From positions 1-48,272 of the forward strand of contig JACIWL010000009.1 in assembly GCA_014360995.1 (NCBI GenBank): 48,272 nt of DNA. Direction: 5' to 3'. The stretch comes from Candidatus Bipolaricaulota bacterium. Lineage in GTDB: Bacteria > Bipolaricaulota > Bipolaricaulia > Bipolaricaulales > Bipolaricaulaceae. Positions 8,157 through 17,883 of this stretch are shown here, piece by piece; position 1 is the stretch's first letter, and each line of letters starts with the position of its first letter. Both the position numbers and the translations under genes were made by a program. The notes below the pieces were generated by a model. The model was not told the DNA's origin. It saw only the letters and a list, made by a program, of their open reading frames with translations, and did not search any database.

Positions 8157-10233
8157 AGCCTCGGCTCCTCAGCACCTCCCGGGCCAGGTCCTCGGGCACC
8201 ACCTCGTAACGGGCCACCCGAAGGGTATGAACAGCACGCCCCTGGGTAAGGGAGCGCAGCTTTGTAGCGTACCCGAAGGTCTCCACCACGGGGAGGGTGC
8301 ACCGGATGATGTCCACCGTTCCCCGGGTTTGGATAGCTCGGATCTCGCCCCTTCGGCGGCCTAGATCCGAAACGACCTCGCCCAGGTACTCGCTGGGCGT
8401 GATTATATCGCCCTCGGCCACCGGCTCCAGGAGCAACACCCCTCCTTCCTCCAACGCGCGCCTTAGCGCCTGCGTTCCCGCCGCCTCAAACGCCACTTCT
8501 GTGGAAGTGAGGGGATGAAATTTCCCTTCCACAAGCACGGCCCGCACATCGGTCACAGGAAATCCCCCTACCGGGCTTGCCGCAAGGGCCCCTTGGATCC
8601 CCCGGCGCACCGCGTCCACAAAAACCTTGGGCAAAACCTCCTCCGGGACCTCGGAATGGAATTCGAATCCTCCCCCGCGGGGAAGGGGCTCAAAGCGCAC
8701 CTTGATCCAGGCGTATTGGGGCTTCCCGCCCACCGTCTTCTCGAATTCCTCCACGATCTCCACCGGCCGCGCCAGGGTCTCCTTGTACACCACGATGGGC
8801 TTTCCCACGCGGTGCGGGACCTTGAACTCCTCCCGCACCCGCCGAAGAAGGACCTCCAAATGAAGCTCGCCCATCCCGCCCACGAGGATCTGGCCGGTGG
8901 CCTCGTCGTCCTGAACCCGGAAGGTGGGGTCCTCTTGGCTCAACTTTTGCAGGGCCTCCCGCAGGGCCGGCTCTTCCTTTTCTGAACGGGGCTCCACCGC
9001 CAAAAACACCACTGGTTCAGGAAAGGAGATGGGCTCATAGAGGATGGGATGCTCCGGATCGCACAGGGTGTTTCCGGTGTAGGCAGGCGCAGAAAGAATC
9101 AGGCCCACGATGTCCCCCGCATAGGCCACCTCCATTTGCTCACGTTTGTTGGCGTGAAGCCGAAAAAGGCGCATGACCCTCGCCCGCGTCCCCTGGGTAG
9201 CGTTGAGCACCGTCTGCCCTTCAGTGAGGGTCCCAGAGTAAATGCGGGTATATAAAAGCCGGTCGGCATAGGGGTCGGTGAACACCTTAAACACTAGGGC
9301 GGAGAAGGGCTCTTCGGGGAAGGGTTTACGGATTTCCTCCGTTTTTCCATCCAGGGCTGTCCCCGAAGCTGGGGGAATGTCCAAAGGAGAGGGAAGAAAA
9401 TCCACGACAGCGTCGAGCACCGGCTGGACTCCGATCTTCTCGTAGGCCGAGCCGCCAAGGACGGGAACCCAAAGGCGGGTGAGGGTAGCCTCCCGCAGGG
9501 CGCGGAGGGCCACTTCCACGGGGATTTCCTCCCCTTCCAGGTAGCGGAGGGCCACCTCATCGGAGGCCTCGCTCAAGGTCTCAAAGAGCCTTTCCCGCCA
9601 GGCCCGCGCCTCCTCCTCCAGCTCCTTGGGCACAGGCAGATACTGGAAATTGCGGCCGAGGCTCTCCGGCTCCCAGCGGATGGCCAAAAAGCGGAGAAGG
9701 TCGATCATCCCTAGAAGATTTCCCTCTTTATCCCGCCAGGGATAGACGAGGGGCAGGGCCACTGCCCCCAGCTTCTCCTTTATATCGAAGAAAGCGCGGG
9801 CAAAGTCCGCCTCTTCTCTGTCGAGCTTGTTGATGAAGGCGATGCGGGGAACGCGGTAGCGATCGGCTTGGCGCCAAACCGTCTCCGACTGGGACTCCAC
9901 CCCTTCCACCCCGGAGAAGATGACGATGGCCCCATCGAGGACCCTCAGGCTGCGCTCCACCTCCACCGTGAAGTCCACATGGCCTGGGGTGTCCACGATG
10001 TTGATCTGGTGACCTCGCCAAAAGACGGTGGTCGCGGCGGCGGTAATGGTGATCCCCCGCTCCCGCTCCTGGTCCATCCAGTCCATTTCTGTGGTACCCT
10101 CATGGACCTCCCCCATCTTGTGGATCTTTCCGGTATAAAAAAGGATGCGCTCGGTGAGCGTAGTTTTTCCCGCGTCGATGTGAGCGATGATGCCAATGTT
10201 GCGGACCTTATGTATGTCGTAGGGGTCGGCCAT
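8149..10233 (-). CDS. fusA: Translation elongation factor G
   Basis: EF-G is the GTPase that drives ribosomal translocation and, with RRF, recycling. The 694-residue product has all GTPase motifs: P-loop AHIDAGKTT at residues 17-25, the switch region ERGITI near 58-63, DTPGH at 81-85 and NKLD at 135-138; then domain II and the C-terminal domains. Some positions ([31 protein letters not shown]) differ from the commonest EF-G1 wording and recall secondary EF-G types, though placement in the str operon argues for the housekeeping enzyme. ATG start, 12 bases after the rpsG stop. No tuf follows; the stop overlaps rpsJ. Confidence 0.96.
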   Translation of the reverse strand: MADPYDIHKVRNIGIIAHIDAGKTTLTERILFYTGKIHKMGEVHEGTTEMDWMDQERERGITITAAATTVFWRGHQINIVDTPGHVDFTVEVERSLRVLDGAIVIFSGVEGVESQSETVWRQADRYRVPRIAFINKLDREEADFARAFFDIKEKLGAVALPLVYPWRDKEGNLLGMIDLLRFLAIRWEPESLGRNFQYLPVPKELEEEARAWRERLFETLSEASDEVALRYLEGEEIPVEVALRALREATLTRLWVPVLGGSAYEKIGVQPVLDAVVDFLPSPLDIPPASGTALDGKTEEIRKPFPEEPFSALVFKVFTDPYADRLLYTRIYSGTLTEGQTVLNATQGTRARVMRLFRLHANKREQMEVAYAGDIVGLILSAPAYTGNTLCDPEHPILYEPISFPEPVVFLAVEPRSEKEEPALREALQKLSQEDPTFRVQDDEATGQILVGGMGELHLEVLLRRVREEFKVPHRVGKPIVVYKETLARPVEIVEEFEKTVGGKPQYAWIKVRFEPLPRGGGFEFHSEVPEEVLPKVFVDAVRRGIQGALAASPVGGFPVTDVRAVLVEGKFHPLTSTEVAFEAAGTQALRRALEEGGVLLLEPVAEGDIITPSEYLGEVVSDLGRRRGEIRAIQTRGTVDIIRCTLPVVETFGYATKLRSLTQGRAVHTLRVARYEVVPEDLAREVLRSRGYG

Positions 10234-10245
10234 GCGGCGGGAGCG

Positions 10246-10719
10246 TCACCAGCGGTAGTGGGCGAAGGCCCGGTTGGCCTCGGCCATGCGGTGGGCTTCC
10301 TGTTTGCGGGCGACCGCCCCGCCCTCCCCCTTGGCGGCAGCGATGATCTCCGCGGCAAGCCGCTCGGCCATGGTCTTCTCCGGCCGCTCCCGCGCCGCGT
10401 CCCGAATCCACCGGAGAGCCAACATCGTCTGGCGATGGGGTGGAACATCGAACGGGACCTGGTAAGTGGCGCCGCCCACCCGGCGGGAACGGACCTCCAT
10501 CTTGGGCATGCAGTTCTGCACAGCCTTGAGGAACGTCTCCAGGGCCGGGCCCTCCCCGCGCTTTTCGATCAGGTCAAACGCCTCGTACACAATGCGGCGG
10601 GCCAGGGATTTCTTCCCGTCCCACATGATGTAGTTGATGAATTTCTCCACGAGTTTCGAACCGTAACGGATATCTGGGGGAACGTCGCGGCCGGGGATGA
10701 CAATGTCGTAGGTGGTCAT
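10246..10719 (-). CDS. rpsG: 30S ribosomal protein S7
   Basis: S7 nucleates the 30S head and touches the E-site tRNA. The 157-residue product includes DIRYGSKLVEKFINYIMWDGKK and the VGGATYQVPFDVPPHR beta-hairpin, and ends with the HRMAEANRAFAHYRW tail. ATG start, directly next to rpsL, with fusA 12 bases downstream. Normal str-operon arrangement. Confidence 0.97.
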   Translation of the reverse strand: MTTYDIVIPGRDVPPDIRYGSKLVEKFINYIMWDGKKSLARRIVYEAFDLIEKRGEGPALETFLKAVQNCMPKMEVRSRRVGGATYQVPFDVPPHRQTMLALRWIRDAARERPEKTMAERLAAEIIAAAKGEGGAVARKQEAHRMAEANRAFAHYRW

Positions 10720-10720
10720 G

Positions 10721-11098
10721 TCATTCCTCCTTGGGCTTGCGCACGCCGTAGCGGGAGCGGCTCTGCCGGCGGCCCTCCACGCCCGCCGCGTCCAGGGCCC
10801 CCCGGACGATGTGGTACTTCACGCCCGGAAGGTCCTTCACCCGCCCGCCGCGGACAAGGACGATGGAGTGCTCCTGGAGGTTGTGCCCCTCCCCGGGGAT
10901 ATAGGCCGTGATCTCCCGGCCATTGGAAAGGCGCACCCGCGCCACTTTTCGCAGCGCGGAGTTCGGCTTTTTAGGGGTGCGGGTGAAAACCCGAAGGCAA
11001 ACCCCGCGCTTCTGGGGGCACCCCTCCAGCGCCACCGACTTGCTCTTCCACGGGTTCGGTTTCCGTCCGTACTTCACCAGTTGGTTGAATGTGGGCAT
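10721..11098 (-). CDS. rpsL: 30S ribosomal protein S12
   Basis: S12 controls decoding accuracy. The 125-residue product has the N-terminal [13 protein letters not shown], the [11 protein letters not shown] segment whose lysines are wild type at the classic streptomycin-resistance site, and KDLPGVKYH, whose aspartate is the residue methylthiolated by RimO in many bacteria. ATG start, 17 bases after the rpoC stop, so it is probably co-transcribed with rpoC. Confidence 0.97.
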   Translation of the reverse strand: MPTFNQLVKYGRKPNPWKSKSVALEGCPQKRGVCLRVFTRTPKKPNSALRKVARVRLSNGREITAYIPGEGHNLQEHSIVLVRGGRVKDLPGVKYHIVRGALDAAGVEGRRQSRSRYGVRKPKEE

Positions 11099-11115
11099 AA
11101 ACGATCACCTCAATT

Positions 11116-14100
11116 TTAGTTCTTTCCCGGCTTGGCCTCAACGGAGTCCTCGCGAGGAAAACCTGTGCCCACCGGGATCTTCTTCCCCACCATGAGGCAG
11201 GCCTTGAGGCTATCCAGCGGGTCCTCTTCGCCGCGCAGGGCGGCGTCGGCCAAGACCTTCGTGGTGCGCTCAAAGGAAGCCGCAGCAAGCCAGGACTTGC
11301 GCACCAACGCCACGCGGGAGATGCGCAAAAGCTCCCGCTCCCCTTGAGGGAGGCGATATTCGGCGATGCGCACAGTGCGCGGCTCGCCATGCACCTCCAC
11401 CCGCACCTGCCGCACTCCCAGGGCCACCAGGCGCTCCAAAAGTTCCCGCGTTAGTGTCTCCCCGGCCTCGGCCACCGTGGCCCCGCTGCGGATGATGGGA
11501 GCGAGGAGTTTTGCCCCCACCAGCTCCTCCCGGGCGGCCCGGATCTTCTCGTTCTCCTGAGCCAGCCTCTCCACCTCCCGCTGGAAGATCTCCAGGGGCA
11601 CGATGTCGTTGAGGAGGAAATCGGACTCCCCAGGGTCGATGATGCGCACGTTGTTGAGGATCTGGCGGAGGACGACCTCGAAGTGCTTGTCGTTGATGTC
11701 CACGCCTTGAGTCTTGTAGACGCGCTGGAGTTCGGAAAGGAGGTAGTCGAAGGCCTTGCGCACCCCGGCCACTTCCATGAGGTACTGAGGCGGAACAACG
11801 CCCTTGGATACGGGGTCGCCCCGCTCCACCTTATCGCCCTCGCGCACGATGGCGGCCTCCGTGCATTCCACCCGCGCGCGGAACCGGAAGCGCACGTGAC
11901 ACACGTCGTCCTCGCGGCGGATTTCCTCCACCACCACCGTCTCAGAGAGAGCAGGAAAGCCAAGCCGCAGAATCTCCTGCCCGGCCCGCACCGGCGCCCC
12001 GTGCTCCACCCGCACTTCCAGCCCGGGAGAGAGGGGGACGATCAACCCGCGGCTGGACTTGTGCACCACCGCTATAAAGCCAGGGGAAAGGAGCACGGTG
12101 CCGGCGGCCTCCGCGGTCAACGTAAGCGGCCGGGATTTGGTGGTGAGCTTCTTCCCCTCCTCCACCTCTTCCCCGTTTTTCACGAGGATTTGGGCCCCAT
12201 ACGGGACCTCGTAGGAGTAGGTGCGGCCGTCGCGGCCATGGAGAAGGAGATACCGGTGCTTTTTGTTCTCCACGATCTCCACCCGACCCGCGGCTTCCGC
12301 CACCACCGCCTCCTGATGGAATTCTTCGGTGAGGCTCTGGCCCTCCTCCACCTCCTCCCGGTGCTTGACCTTGGGGGCCACTCCCGGGGGCAGGGTATAG
12401 ACCCGATCAAGATCCTCGTCGAGGATGGCCAGGTATTTGCGGCCATCTTCGCTGAAGAAGAAAGCGCGGCCATCCACAGGGCTTTTCAGGGAGAAAAGCT
12501 TAGAGGCGTCGATTTCCTCGCCCTCCGCCACCTGGAGGAGAGCAGCGGGAACGCTCACCGTGCGGGGATCGGACTCGATCTCCACGATGTCGTGGCCGGT
12601 GCGGGCCGTCTCCACCTTCAGCACCCGGCCGGAAATGGGGGCCACCGCGGCGTGGGGAGCCTTCGTAGTCTTGCGGGCCTCGAAGAGCTCCTCCGCCCGA
12701 GGGAGACCTTGGGTGATGTCCACCCCCGCCACGCCGCCGGTGTGGAAAGTCCTCATGGTGAGCTGTGTTCCCGGCTCGCCGATGGACTGGGCAGCGATGA
12801 TCCCCACCGCTGTGCCCTTGTCCACGAGGCGGTGGAAGGCGAGGTCCATGCCGTAGCAGAGCTGACAGACCCCGCCAGGGGTCTGGCAGGTCACGGGAGA
12901 ACGCACGATGAACCGCGGTCGCACCCGGATCTTCTCGATCCCCGCCGCCCGGAGTTCCTGGATGAGCTCGGGGGTGAGGGCCTCATTTTCCCGCACGAGA
13001 ACGTGGCCGGTTTGCGGATGCACCACCTCCCGCACGGACTTCACGAGGTGTGCCCGCTCCTCCACTTCCGGAGCGGAAAGATCGAGGTCCACCTCCAGCC
13101 GGCCCACCTTCTCCGCCGTGATTCGGTCGATGAGCGTCCCCGCGGGGACCAAGACCTCGCCAGTTAGAGGATGATAAATGGGCTCGGCCGTGACCCGGCC
13201 ATAAAGGCGCTCGGGGATGTCCTCCATGATCTCCCCTTTGGGAGCGAAGTACAGGGGGTCGATCTCGATGCCTTGCTTGGTCCCGCAGTCGTACTCTTTG
13301 ACGATCACGTCCACACAGGCATCCACAAGCCTTCGGGTGAGGTAGCCCGCGGTGGCCGTGCGCAAGGCCGTGTCCGCCGTACCTTTTCGTGCGCCGTGGG
13401 TGGAGATGAAGTACTCGAAGATGGAAAGGCCTTCGCGGAAGTTGGAGATCACCGGCCACTCGATGACCCGGCCCTGGGGATCGGCCATAGGGCCACGCAT
13501 CCCCGCCAATTGCTTCACCTGGCCGGAGGAGCCGCGGGCGCCGGAGGCCACGATCCCGTACACCGGGTTGAAGGGGTTACGGGAGAGGTTTTGCATGGTG
13601 GCCTTCTCCACCCGATCCACCGTCTCCCGCCATACCCTGGTCACCGCTTGGTAACGCTGCTCCGCCGTGCAAAGACCCCGCATGTACATGTGCTGGATAC
13701 GATCCACCTTCGCCTGGGCCTCCTGGACGATCTCCCACTTCTCTGGGGGGATCTCGCAGTCGGGGATGGAGATGGTCAATCCCGACGAGGTGGCGAACCG
13801 GAACCCCAGCTCCTTCAACTGGTCCAGCACCTCCGCGGTCTTTTCCCACCCGTAACGGAGGTAGCACTCCTCGATCTTGCGGCGAGTGCGGCGGGAGTCC
13901 CAAACGAGGTTGTAGTCCCTGAGATCCGGCGGGAGGACCTGGTTTATGAGCGCTCGGCCAAGAGTGGTCTCCAGGACCTTCCCATCGATCCGGATCTTCA
14001 CCGGCGCATGAAGGTCCAAATACCCCAGTTCCCACGCCTTGAGGGCCTCCTCAATGGAGCGGAAGGCCTTGCCCTTGCCTTTGCCGTTGGGGTTCAAAAT

Positions 14101-16044
14101 GGTGAGGTAATAAAAGCCGTAAACTTGGTCCTGGGTGGGGATGGCTAAGGGCCGGCCGTGGGCGGGGGAGAGGATGTTCTTGGAGGAGAGCATGATCTCC
14201 TTCGCCTCCCACACGGCGTCCCTGGAGAGGGGGAGGTGCACGGCCATCTGGTCCCCGTCGAAGTCGGCGTTGTAGGGCGGGCACACATGGGGATGGATTT
14301 GAATGGCGTCCCCGTCCACAAGGACCGGCTCAAAGGCTTGGATGGAAAGGCGATGGAGGGTGGGGGCACGGTTCAAAAGGACCGGGTATTCCTTGACAAG
14401 CTTCTCCAACACGTCCCAAACCTCGGGAAGTTCTCCACTTAGGGCCCTGTTTTTCACCTCGTCGTAGTCGGCGTAGGGAAGCCCCTCCACCTTGGCGAGG
14501 ATGAAGGGCTTGAAAAGTTCCAGAGCCATCTTCTTGGGGATACCGCACTGGTGAAGCTTCAGCTTGGGGTTGACCACGATGACGGCGCGGCCGGAGTAGT
14601 CCACGCGTCGGCCCAGAAGGTGGCGGCGCAGCCGCCCCTGCTTCCCTTGGATGCGCTCGGAGAGGCTTTTAAGCGGCCGGCCATCCCTCCCTTTGATGGG
14701 GTTATCTTTCTTTTCGTTGTGGATGAGGGCGTCCACCGCCTCCTGAAGCATCCTGCGCTCGTTGCGGAGGATGATCTCGGGCGCCCCCATCTCCATGAGC
14801 TTCTTCAGGCGGTTATTGCGGTTGATGATGCGCCGATAAAGGTCGTTGAGGTCGGTGGTGGCGAATTTCCCGCCCTCAAGCTGGATCATGGGCCTTAGGG
14901 CCGGCGGAAGGACGGGAATGACCTCCAGGACCATGTCTTGGGGCCTATTCCCCGAGCGGCGGAGCTGCTCCACCACCTCCAGGCGGTGCAGGATCCGCCG
15001 GCGGTCGGTCTGGCTTACCGTGCGATCCAGCTCCTCCCAGAGCTCCTCCGCCAAGGCCTCCAAATCCAGGGCCGCGAGGAGCTTTTTGATCCCCTCCGCC
15101 CCGGTAGCCGCCTCAAATCCGCCCGGATAGGCCCGCTCATAGGCCCGCACTTCCAGGGTGGCAAGCATCTGCCCCACTTTGAGGGGAACGTTCTCCGAAA
15201 CCCGGACCACAAGATGTGCGAGGTTGTCCACCACTTCCACAACAGGATGCCCCTCCACCCCCTCATAGCGGGCCTTGAACATGTCGAACATGGTCTGGGA
15301 ACAGATTTCCCTCACCGGGCGCTCGCAAAGAAGCTCCCCTTCCGCCACCTCATCCCCATCCTCCACGAATAGCTCGGCGTCCAGGGTCACGGGGTACTCG
15401 TAGCGGCCAACGACAAGGACGCGGAACGTCTCCCCGTTTTGAAGCTTTCTTTCTTCAAACCGCACCCGGCCCGCTTCCTCCGCTACAATCCGCGGGCTTT
15501 CCGTGACCAAAAACGCCCGCTCCGCCTGGAACGTAAAAACACTCTGGAGGATGCGAAGTTCTGTAGCGTACAAAGTTTCCCCGGGCTTCACTTTAGGGGA
15601 CGCGGACTGGGTAACGATGTAGAGCTCCTCTCGAGCCGTTTCCGTTTCATAGTAGGCGATGCGCCGAAGATCCCGACGTTTTATGCCCAAAAGGCGGGAA
15701 AGAGGGCTAGCTACACCTTTTAGGTACCAGAAGTGCACCACCGGGCTTGCGAGGCGAATGTGCCCCATGTTCACCCGGCGCACGGAGGAATCGGTCACCA
15801 AAACCCCGCATTTGTCGCAGGTAATCCCCTCGTATCGCTTCCCCCGGTATTTTCCGCAGGCGCACTCGTAGTCGTTCTCCGGACCAAAGATCTCCTCCGC
15901 ATAAAGCCCGCCCCGCTCGGGCTTGTGCGTGCGATAATTGATGGTCTCGGAGTTCGTCACCTCCCCCTTGGACCAGGAGAGGATTTCCTCCGGGGAAGCC
16001 AACCCGATACGGATTTTGGCGATATCGTCACCAGAGATGGGCAC
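11116..16044 (-). CDS. rpoC: DNA-directed RNA polymerase subunit beta'
   Basis: Beta' carries the catalytic magnesium site of RNA polymerase. The 1,642-residue product has the N-terminal zinc ribbon (C61, C63, C76, C79), the active-site motif [10 protein letters not shown] near residue 595, and the second cysteine cluster that ends in VCQLCYG. Roughly residues 150-300, between the zinc ribbon and the clamp helices, hold an insertion resembling the barrel-sandwich material of Thermus and Thermotoga beta', which explains the length above the E. coli 1,407. The start is GTG at 16042-16044 after a GGGGTGA stretch. Notably rpoB is not upstream; the preceding gene is a small zinc-ribbon protein. 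Confidence 0.98.
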   Translation of the reverse strand: MPISGDDIAKIRIGLASPEEILSWSKGEVTNSETINYRTHKPERGGLYAEEIFGPENDYECACGKYRGKRYEGITCDKCGVLVTDSSVRRVNMGHIRLASPVVHFWYLKGVASPLSRLLGIKRRDLRRIAYYETETAREELYIVTQSASPKVKPGETLYATELRILQSVFTFQAERAFLVTESPRIVAEEAGRVRFEERKLQNGETFRVLVVGRYEYPVTLDAELFVEDGDEVAEGELLCERPVREICSQTMFDMFKARYEGVEGHPVVEVVDNLAHLVVRVSENVPLKVGQMLATLEVRAYERAYPGGFEAATGAEGIKKLLAALDLEALAEELWEELDRTVSQTDRRRILHRLEVVEQLRRSGNRPQDMVLEVIPVLPPALRPMIQLEGGKFATTDLNDLYRRIINRNNRLKKLMEMGAPEIILRNERRMLQEAVDALIHNEKKDNPIKGRDGRPLKSLSERIQGKQGRLRRHLLGRRVDYSGRAVIVVNPKLKLHQCGIPKKMALELFKPFILAKVEGLPYADYDEVKNRALSGELPEVWDVLEKLVKEYPVLLNRAPTLHRLSIQAFEPVLVDGDAIQIHPHVCPPYNADFDGDQMAVHLPLSRDAVWEAKEIMLSSKNILSPAHGRPLAIPTQDQVYGFYYLTILNPNGKGKGKAFRSIEEALKAWELGYLDLHAPVKIRIDGKVLETTLGRALINQVLPPDLRDYNLVWDSRRTRRKIEECYLRYGWEKTAEVLDQLKELGFRFATSSGLTISIPDCEIPPEKWEIVQEAQAKVDRIQHMYMRGLCTAEQRYQAVTRVWRETVDRVEKATMQNLSRNPFNPVYGIVASGARGSSGQVKQLAGMRGPMADPQGRVIEWPVISNFREGLSIFEYFISTHGARKGTADTALRTATAGYLTRRLVDACVDVIVKEYDCGTKQGIEIDPLYFAPKGEIMEDIPERLYGRVTAEPIYHPLTGEVLVPAGTLIDRITAEKVGRLEVDLDLSAPEVEERAHLVKSVREVVHPQTGHVLVRENEALTPELIQELRAAGIEKIRVRPRFIVRSPVTCQTPGGVCQLCYGMDLAFHRLVDKGTAVGIIAAQSIGEPGTQLTMRTFHTGGVAGVDITQGLPRAEELFEARKTTKAPHAAVAPISGRVLKVETARTGHDIVEIESDPRTVSVPAALLQVAEGEEIDASKLFSLKSPVDGRAFFFSEDGRKYLAILDEDLDRVYTLPPGVAPKVKHREEVEEGQSLTEEFHQEAVVAEAAGRVEIVENKKHRYLLLHGRDGRTYSYEVPYGAQILVKNGEEVEEGKKLTTKSRPLTLTAEAAGTVLLSPGFIAVVHKSSRGLIVPLSPGLEVRVEHGAPVRAGQEILRLGFPALSETVVVEEIRREDDVCHVRFRFRARVECTEAAIVREGDKVERGDPVSKGVVPPQYLMEVAGVRKAFDYLLSELQRVYKTQGVDINDKHFEVVLRQILNNVRIIDPGESDFLLNDIVPLEIFQREVERLAQENEKIRAAREELVGAKLLAPIIRSGATVAEAGETLTRELLERLVALGVRQVRVEVHGEPRTVRIAEYRLPQGERELLRISRVALVRKSWLAAASFERTTKVLADAALRGEEDPLDSLKACLMVGKKIPVGTGFPREDSVEAKPGKN

Positions 16045-16050
16045 CGCTCA

Positions 16051-16269
16051 TCACCCCTTGTCTTTGGACCCACCTTCGCTTCCGCCCTTTTTTCGGCGGT
16101 AGTCGGTGGTGTAAAACCCGCTCCCCTTATAGATGACCCCGAAATGAGAGAGGAGGCGCGTCACCTCGTCCGCCCCACACCCAGGGCAACGAACGCGGGG
16201 GTCCCCATAGGGGACGAGCTCGCGGAACTCTGTACCACAACGATCGCAACGGAAACGATAGATGGGCAT
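16051..16269 (-). CDS. FmdB-family small zinc-ribbon protein
   Basis: A 72-residue protein of the FmdB/CxxC-CxxC regulatory-protein family (Pfam zf-CxxC_CxxC_SSSS type), whose exact job is unknown. It begins PIYRFRCDRCGTEF and has CDRC near residues 8-11 and CPGC near 28-31, forming one zinc ribbon, then a low-complexity basic/serine/glycine tail. ATG at 16267-16269 is preferred over GTG at 16272 because GGAGG lies 6 bases before it. It takes the place rpoB normally holds in front of rpoC; the 6-base gap implies co-transcription. Confidence 0.85.
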   Translation of the reverse strand: MPIYRFRCDRCGTEFRELVPYGDPRVRCPGCGADEVTRLLSHFGVIYKGSGFYTTDYRRKKGGSEGGSKDKG

Positions 16270-16327
16270 CACCCACCTCCTTTAGCTCTCATTCCGCGGG
16301 AAGGAAGTCTGCACGGAATCAAAAACG

Positions 16328-17308
16328 CTATTTTACCAAGGCCTCTCCAAGGCGCAAGGGGGAAGGCCACATGTGGATCCGCGCGGTCTCCTCCGCCTCT
16401 TCTGCCCGGAAGCACACGGTCCAGGGACGATCCGGGGGAAAGCCGGCCACGGCCAAAAGGTGCGCCGCCGCCTGGTGCACCAGCTCCAGGCGCTCCCCAG
16501 GCCCCATCCTCGCCCAGGGGGCGCGCAGAAGCCCAAGGGGCGAGCCGGGAAGGGGGATGTACAGGCGTACATCCTCGGGCAAGAAAAGCTCCTGCAGCCG
16601 CACCTGCTCCTCTGGGGTGGAGGCGATCACCAAAAGCCTTCCTGGGCCGAGCCGCACAAGGTTGGGAAATTCCAAAAGACGGACGAAGTTTGCCGTGAAA
16701 GACCCTTCCTTGGCAAAGGCCTGGCAGCGCTTGGCGAAGATAGGGTTACGCAAAAGGCAGTGCCGACCATTATGGTTCTGGGAAAGACCAAAAGAATGGG
16801 CCAGTGCCAAAAGTCGCTCCCCATCGTCCTTTGCGGTGAGGTCCAAAAGCTGCTCCCTATCGACTAAGCCTTCCTTCTCCGCCCATGTAGGAGGGAGAAG
16901 TTTTGCCGAAAGGGGGCGGAGGACCCGACCAGCCAGGCCCAGTTCCTCATCCAGGGCGAGGAGCTCGGCCACGCCCAGGCCGCCCCTTCCCACCACCTCC
17001 CCGGTGATGAGGAGGTCGAATTTCCGCCCGCGGAAGAGGCGAGCCGCTCGGGCCAAAAGAATCCGCCGGCACGCGCCACACGGGAAAAGCACACCGTTTT
17101 CTTGGGGCAAGCGAAGAAAGGCGCGCTTCAGGGTAATACACCTGAGAGGAAAGCCTAGCCGCTTGGCCTCTTGCTGGATCTCCTCTTCCCCCTGGAAAAA
17201 TGGGGAGCGGAAGAAGACAAAAGAAAGATCATTGCAGCCTGCAAGCTGGGCAAGCTTGGCGGCAACAGTACTCGCTAGGCTCCCGGAATACAAGACTACT
17301 GCGCGAAT
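16328..17308 (-). CDS. PP-loop (ThiI/MnmA-like) ATPase-fold protein, probable ATT start
   Basis: About 326 residues, resembling the family of ThiI/MnmA-like proteins often labelled thiouridylase or tRNA sulfurtransferase-like; the segment LRPLSAKLLPPT followed by EKEGLVDREQLLDL is typical. A CxxC pair (CGAC) sits near residue 76. The usual N-terminal nucleotide-binding motif SGGxDS reads SGSLAS here, so the aspartate is lost. No ATG or GTG precedes the core. The first listed start, TTG at 17293, would begin inside the first beta strand and lies far from any ribosome-binding site, whereas ATT at 17306-17308 gives the expected R-A-V-V-L-Y-S-G start and lies 5 bases after AGGAGG. Eleven bases upstream is the hpf stop. 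Function is not established. Confidence 0.7.
   Translation of the reverse strand: MRAVVLYSGSLASTVAAKLAQLAGCNDLSFVFFRSPFFQGEEEIQQEAKRLGFPLRCITLKRAFLRLPQENGVLFPCGACRRILLARAARLFRGRKFDLLITGEVVGRGGLGVAELLALDEELGLAGRVLRPLSAKLLPPTWAEKEGLVDREQLLDLTAKDDGERLLALAHSFGLSQNHNGRHCLLRNPIFAKRCQAFAKEGSFTANFVRLLEFPNLVRLGPGRLLVIASTPEEQVRLQELFLPEDVRLYIPLPGSPLGLLRAPWARMGPGERLELVHQAAAHLLAVAGFPPDRPWTVCFRAEEAEETARIHMWPSPLRLGEALVK
16330..16357 (-). promoter_or_regulatory. candidate promoter for fmdB-rpoC
   Basis: On the minus strand TTGCGC (16352-16357) and TAAAAT (16330-16335) are 16 bases apart. The pair overlaps the 3' end of the PP-loop gene and would start transcription about 50 bases before the fmdB ATG. It could serve as an internal promoter of the superoperon. 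The -35 is weak, so this is only a candidate. Confidence 0.4.
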
Positions 17309-17318
17309 TCCTCCCTCC

Positions 17319-17834
17319 TCAACGGTGCGGCCGGATCAACCCATAGCCTCCGCCCTTTTTCTTATACAGCACAGCAGGCTCTTCGGTTTCGACCTCGAAA
17401 AACACGAGGAAATCCCGGCCGCTTGCCTCCAATTCCGCCACGGCCTCCTCTATGGAGATGGGCTTGCGTAAATAGTCATCCACCTCCTCCACCTCCACCC
17501 GCTTTTTCGGGATGGACGCCACCGCTTCCCCATCCCCGGCCTTGCGCACCACCCGCAGCTTTTCCTTAAATTGCACGAGCTGCCTTTGCATCTTGTCCAC
17601 GGCGGCGTCGAGGGAGCTGAGCATGTCGGCACTTTCGGCCACGGCCTTTATCACCTTTTTGTTCACAAGGTGTGCGGTGATCTGCACGCGGTGAGCCGGT
17701 CCCTCCGTCTCCAACACCACATCCATGCGGGTGATGCGATCGAAGTACCGGGAAAGGACACCGACTTTTTTCTCCACGTACTGCCGCATTGCATCTGAAC
17801 CGGCCGGATAACGCTCCACAATGTGCAGCTCCAT
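17319..17834 (-). CDS. hpf: Ribosome hibernation promoting factor, long form
   Basis: Long HPF binds the 30S A/P sites and dimerises 70S ribosomes into inactive 100S particles during low growth. The 171-residue product has the N-terminal S30AE/YfiA domain (about residues 1-95), an acidic linker, and the C-terminal dimerisation domain (about 115-170) with EEAVAELEASGRDFLVFF. ATG start with AGGAGG 8 bases upstream. It is the first gene after a strong promoter and is followed at short distance by the PP-loop gene, fmdB and rpoC, so it appears to head the RNA-polymerase/ribosomal-protein superoperon. Confidence 0.94.
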   Translation of the reverse strand: MELHIVERYPAGSDAMRQYVEKKVGVLSRYFDRITRMDVVLETEGPAHRVQITAHLVNKKVIKAVAESADMLSSLDAAVDKMQRQLVQFKEKLRVVRKAGDGEAVASIPKKRVEVEEVDDYLRKPISIEEAVAELEASGRDFLVFFEVETEEPAVLYKKKGGGYGLIRPHR

Positions 17835-17855
17835 CGCCTCGTCCTCCTAGAAAAT

Positions 17856-17883
17856 ATTATAATCCATTAGCGAAATCAGTCAA
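17856..17883 (-). promoter_or_regulatory. sigma-70-type promoter of hpf and downstream genes
   Basis: Minus strand: TTGACT (17878-17883), 16-base spacer, perfect TATAAT (17856-17861). The -35 lies within the last codons of cca. Transcription would begin near 17849, about 15 bases before the hpf ATG and just before its AGGAGG. This is one of the two best promoters in the window and may drive the whole minus-strand block to position 1. Confidence 0.85.

Noticed and set aside
11683-13167. 494-codon open frame on the plus strand
   Set aside because: It lies fully antisense to rpoC, is rich in His, Gly, Arg and Leu as expected of a GC-rich shadow frame, and shows no domain.
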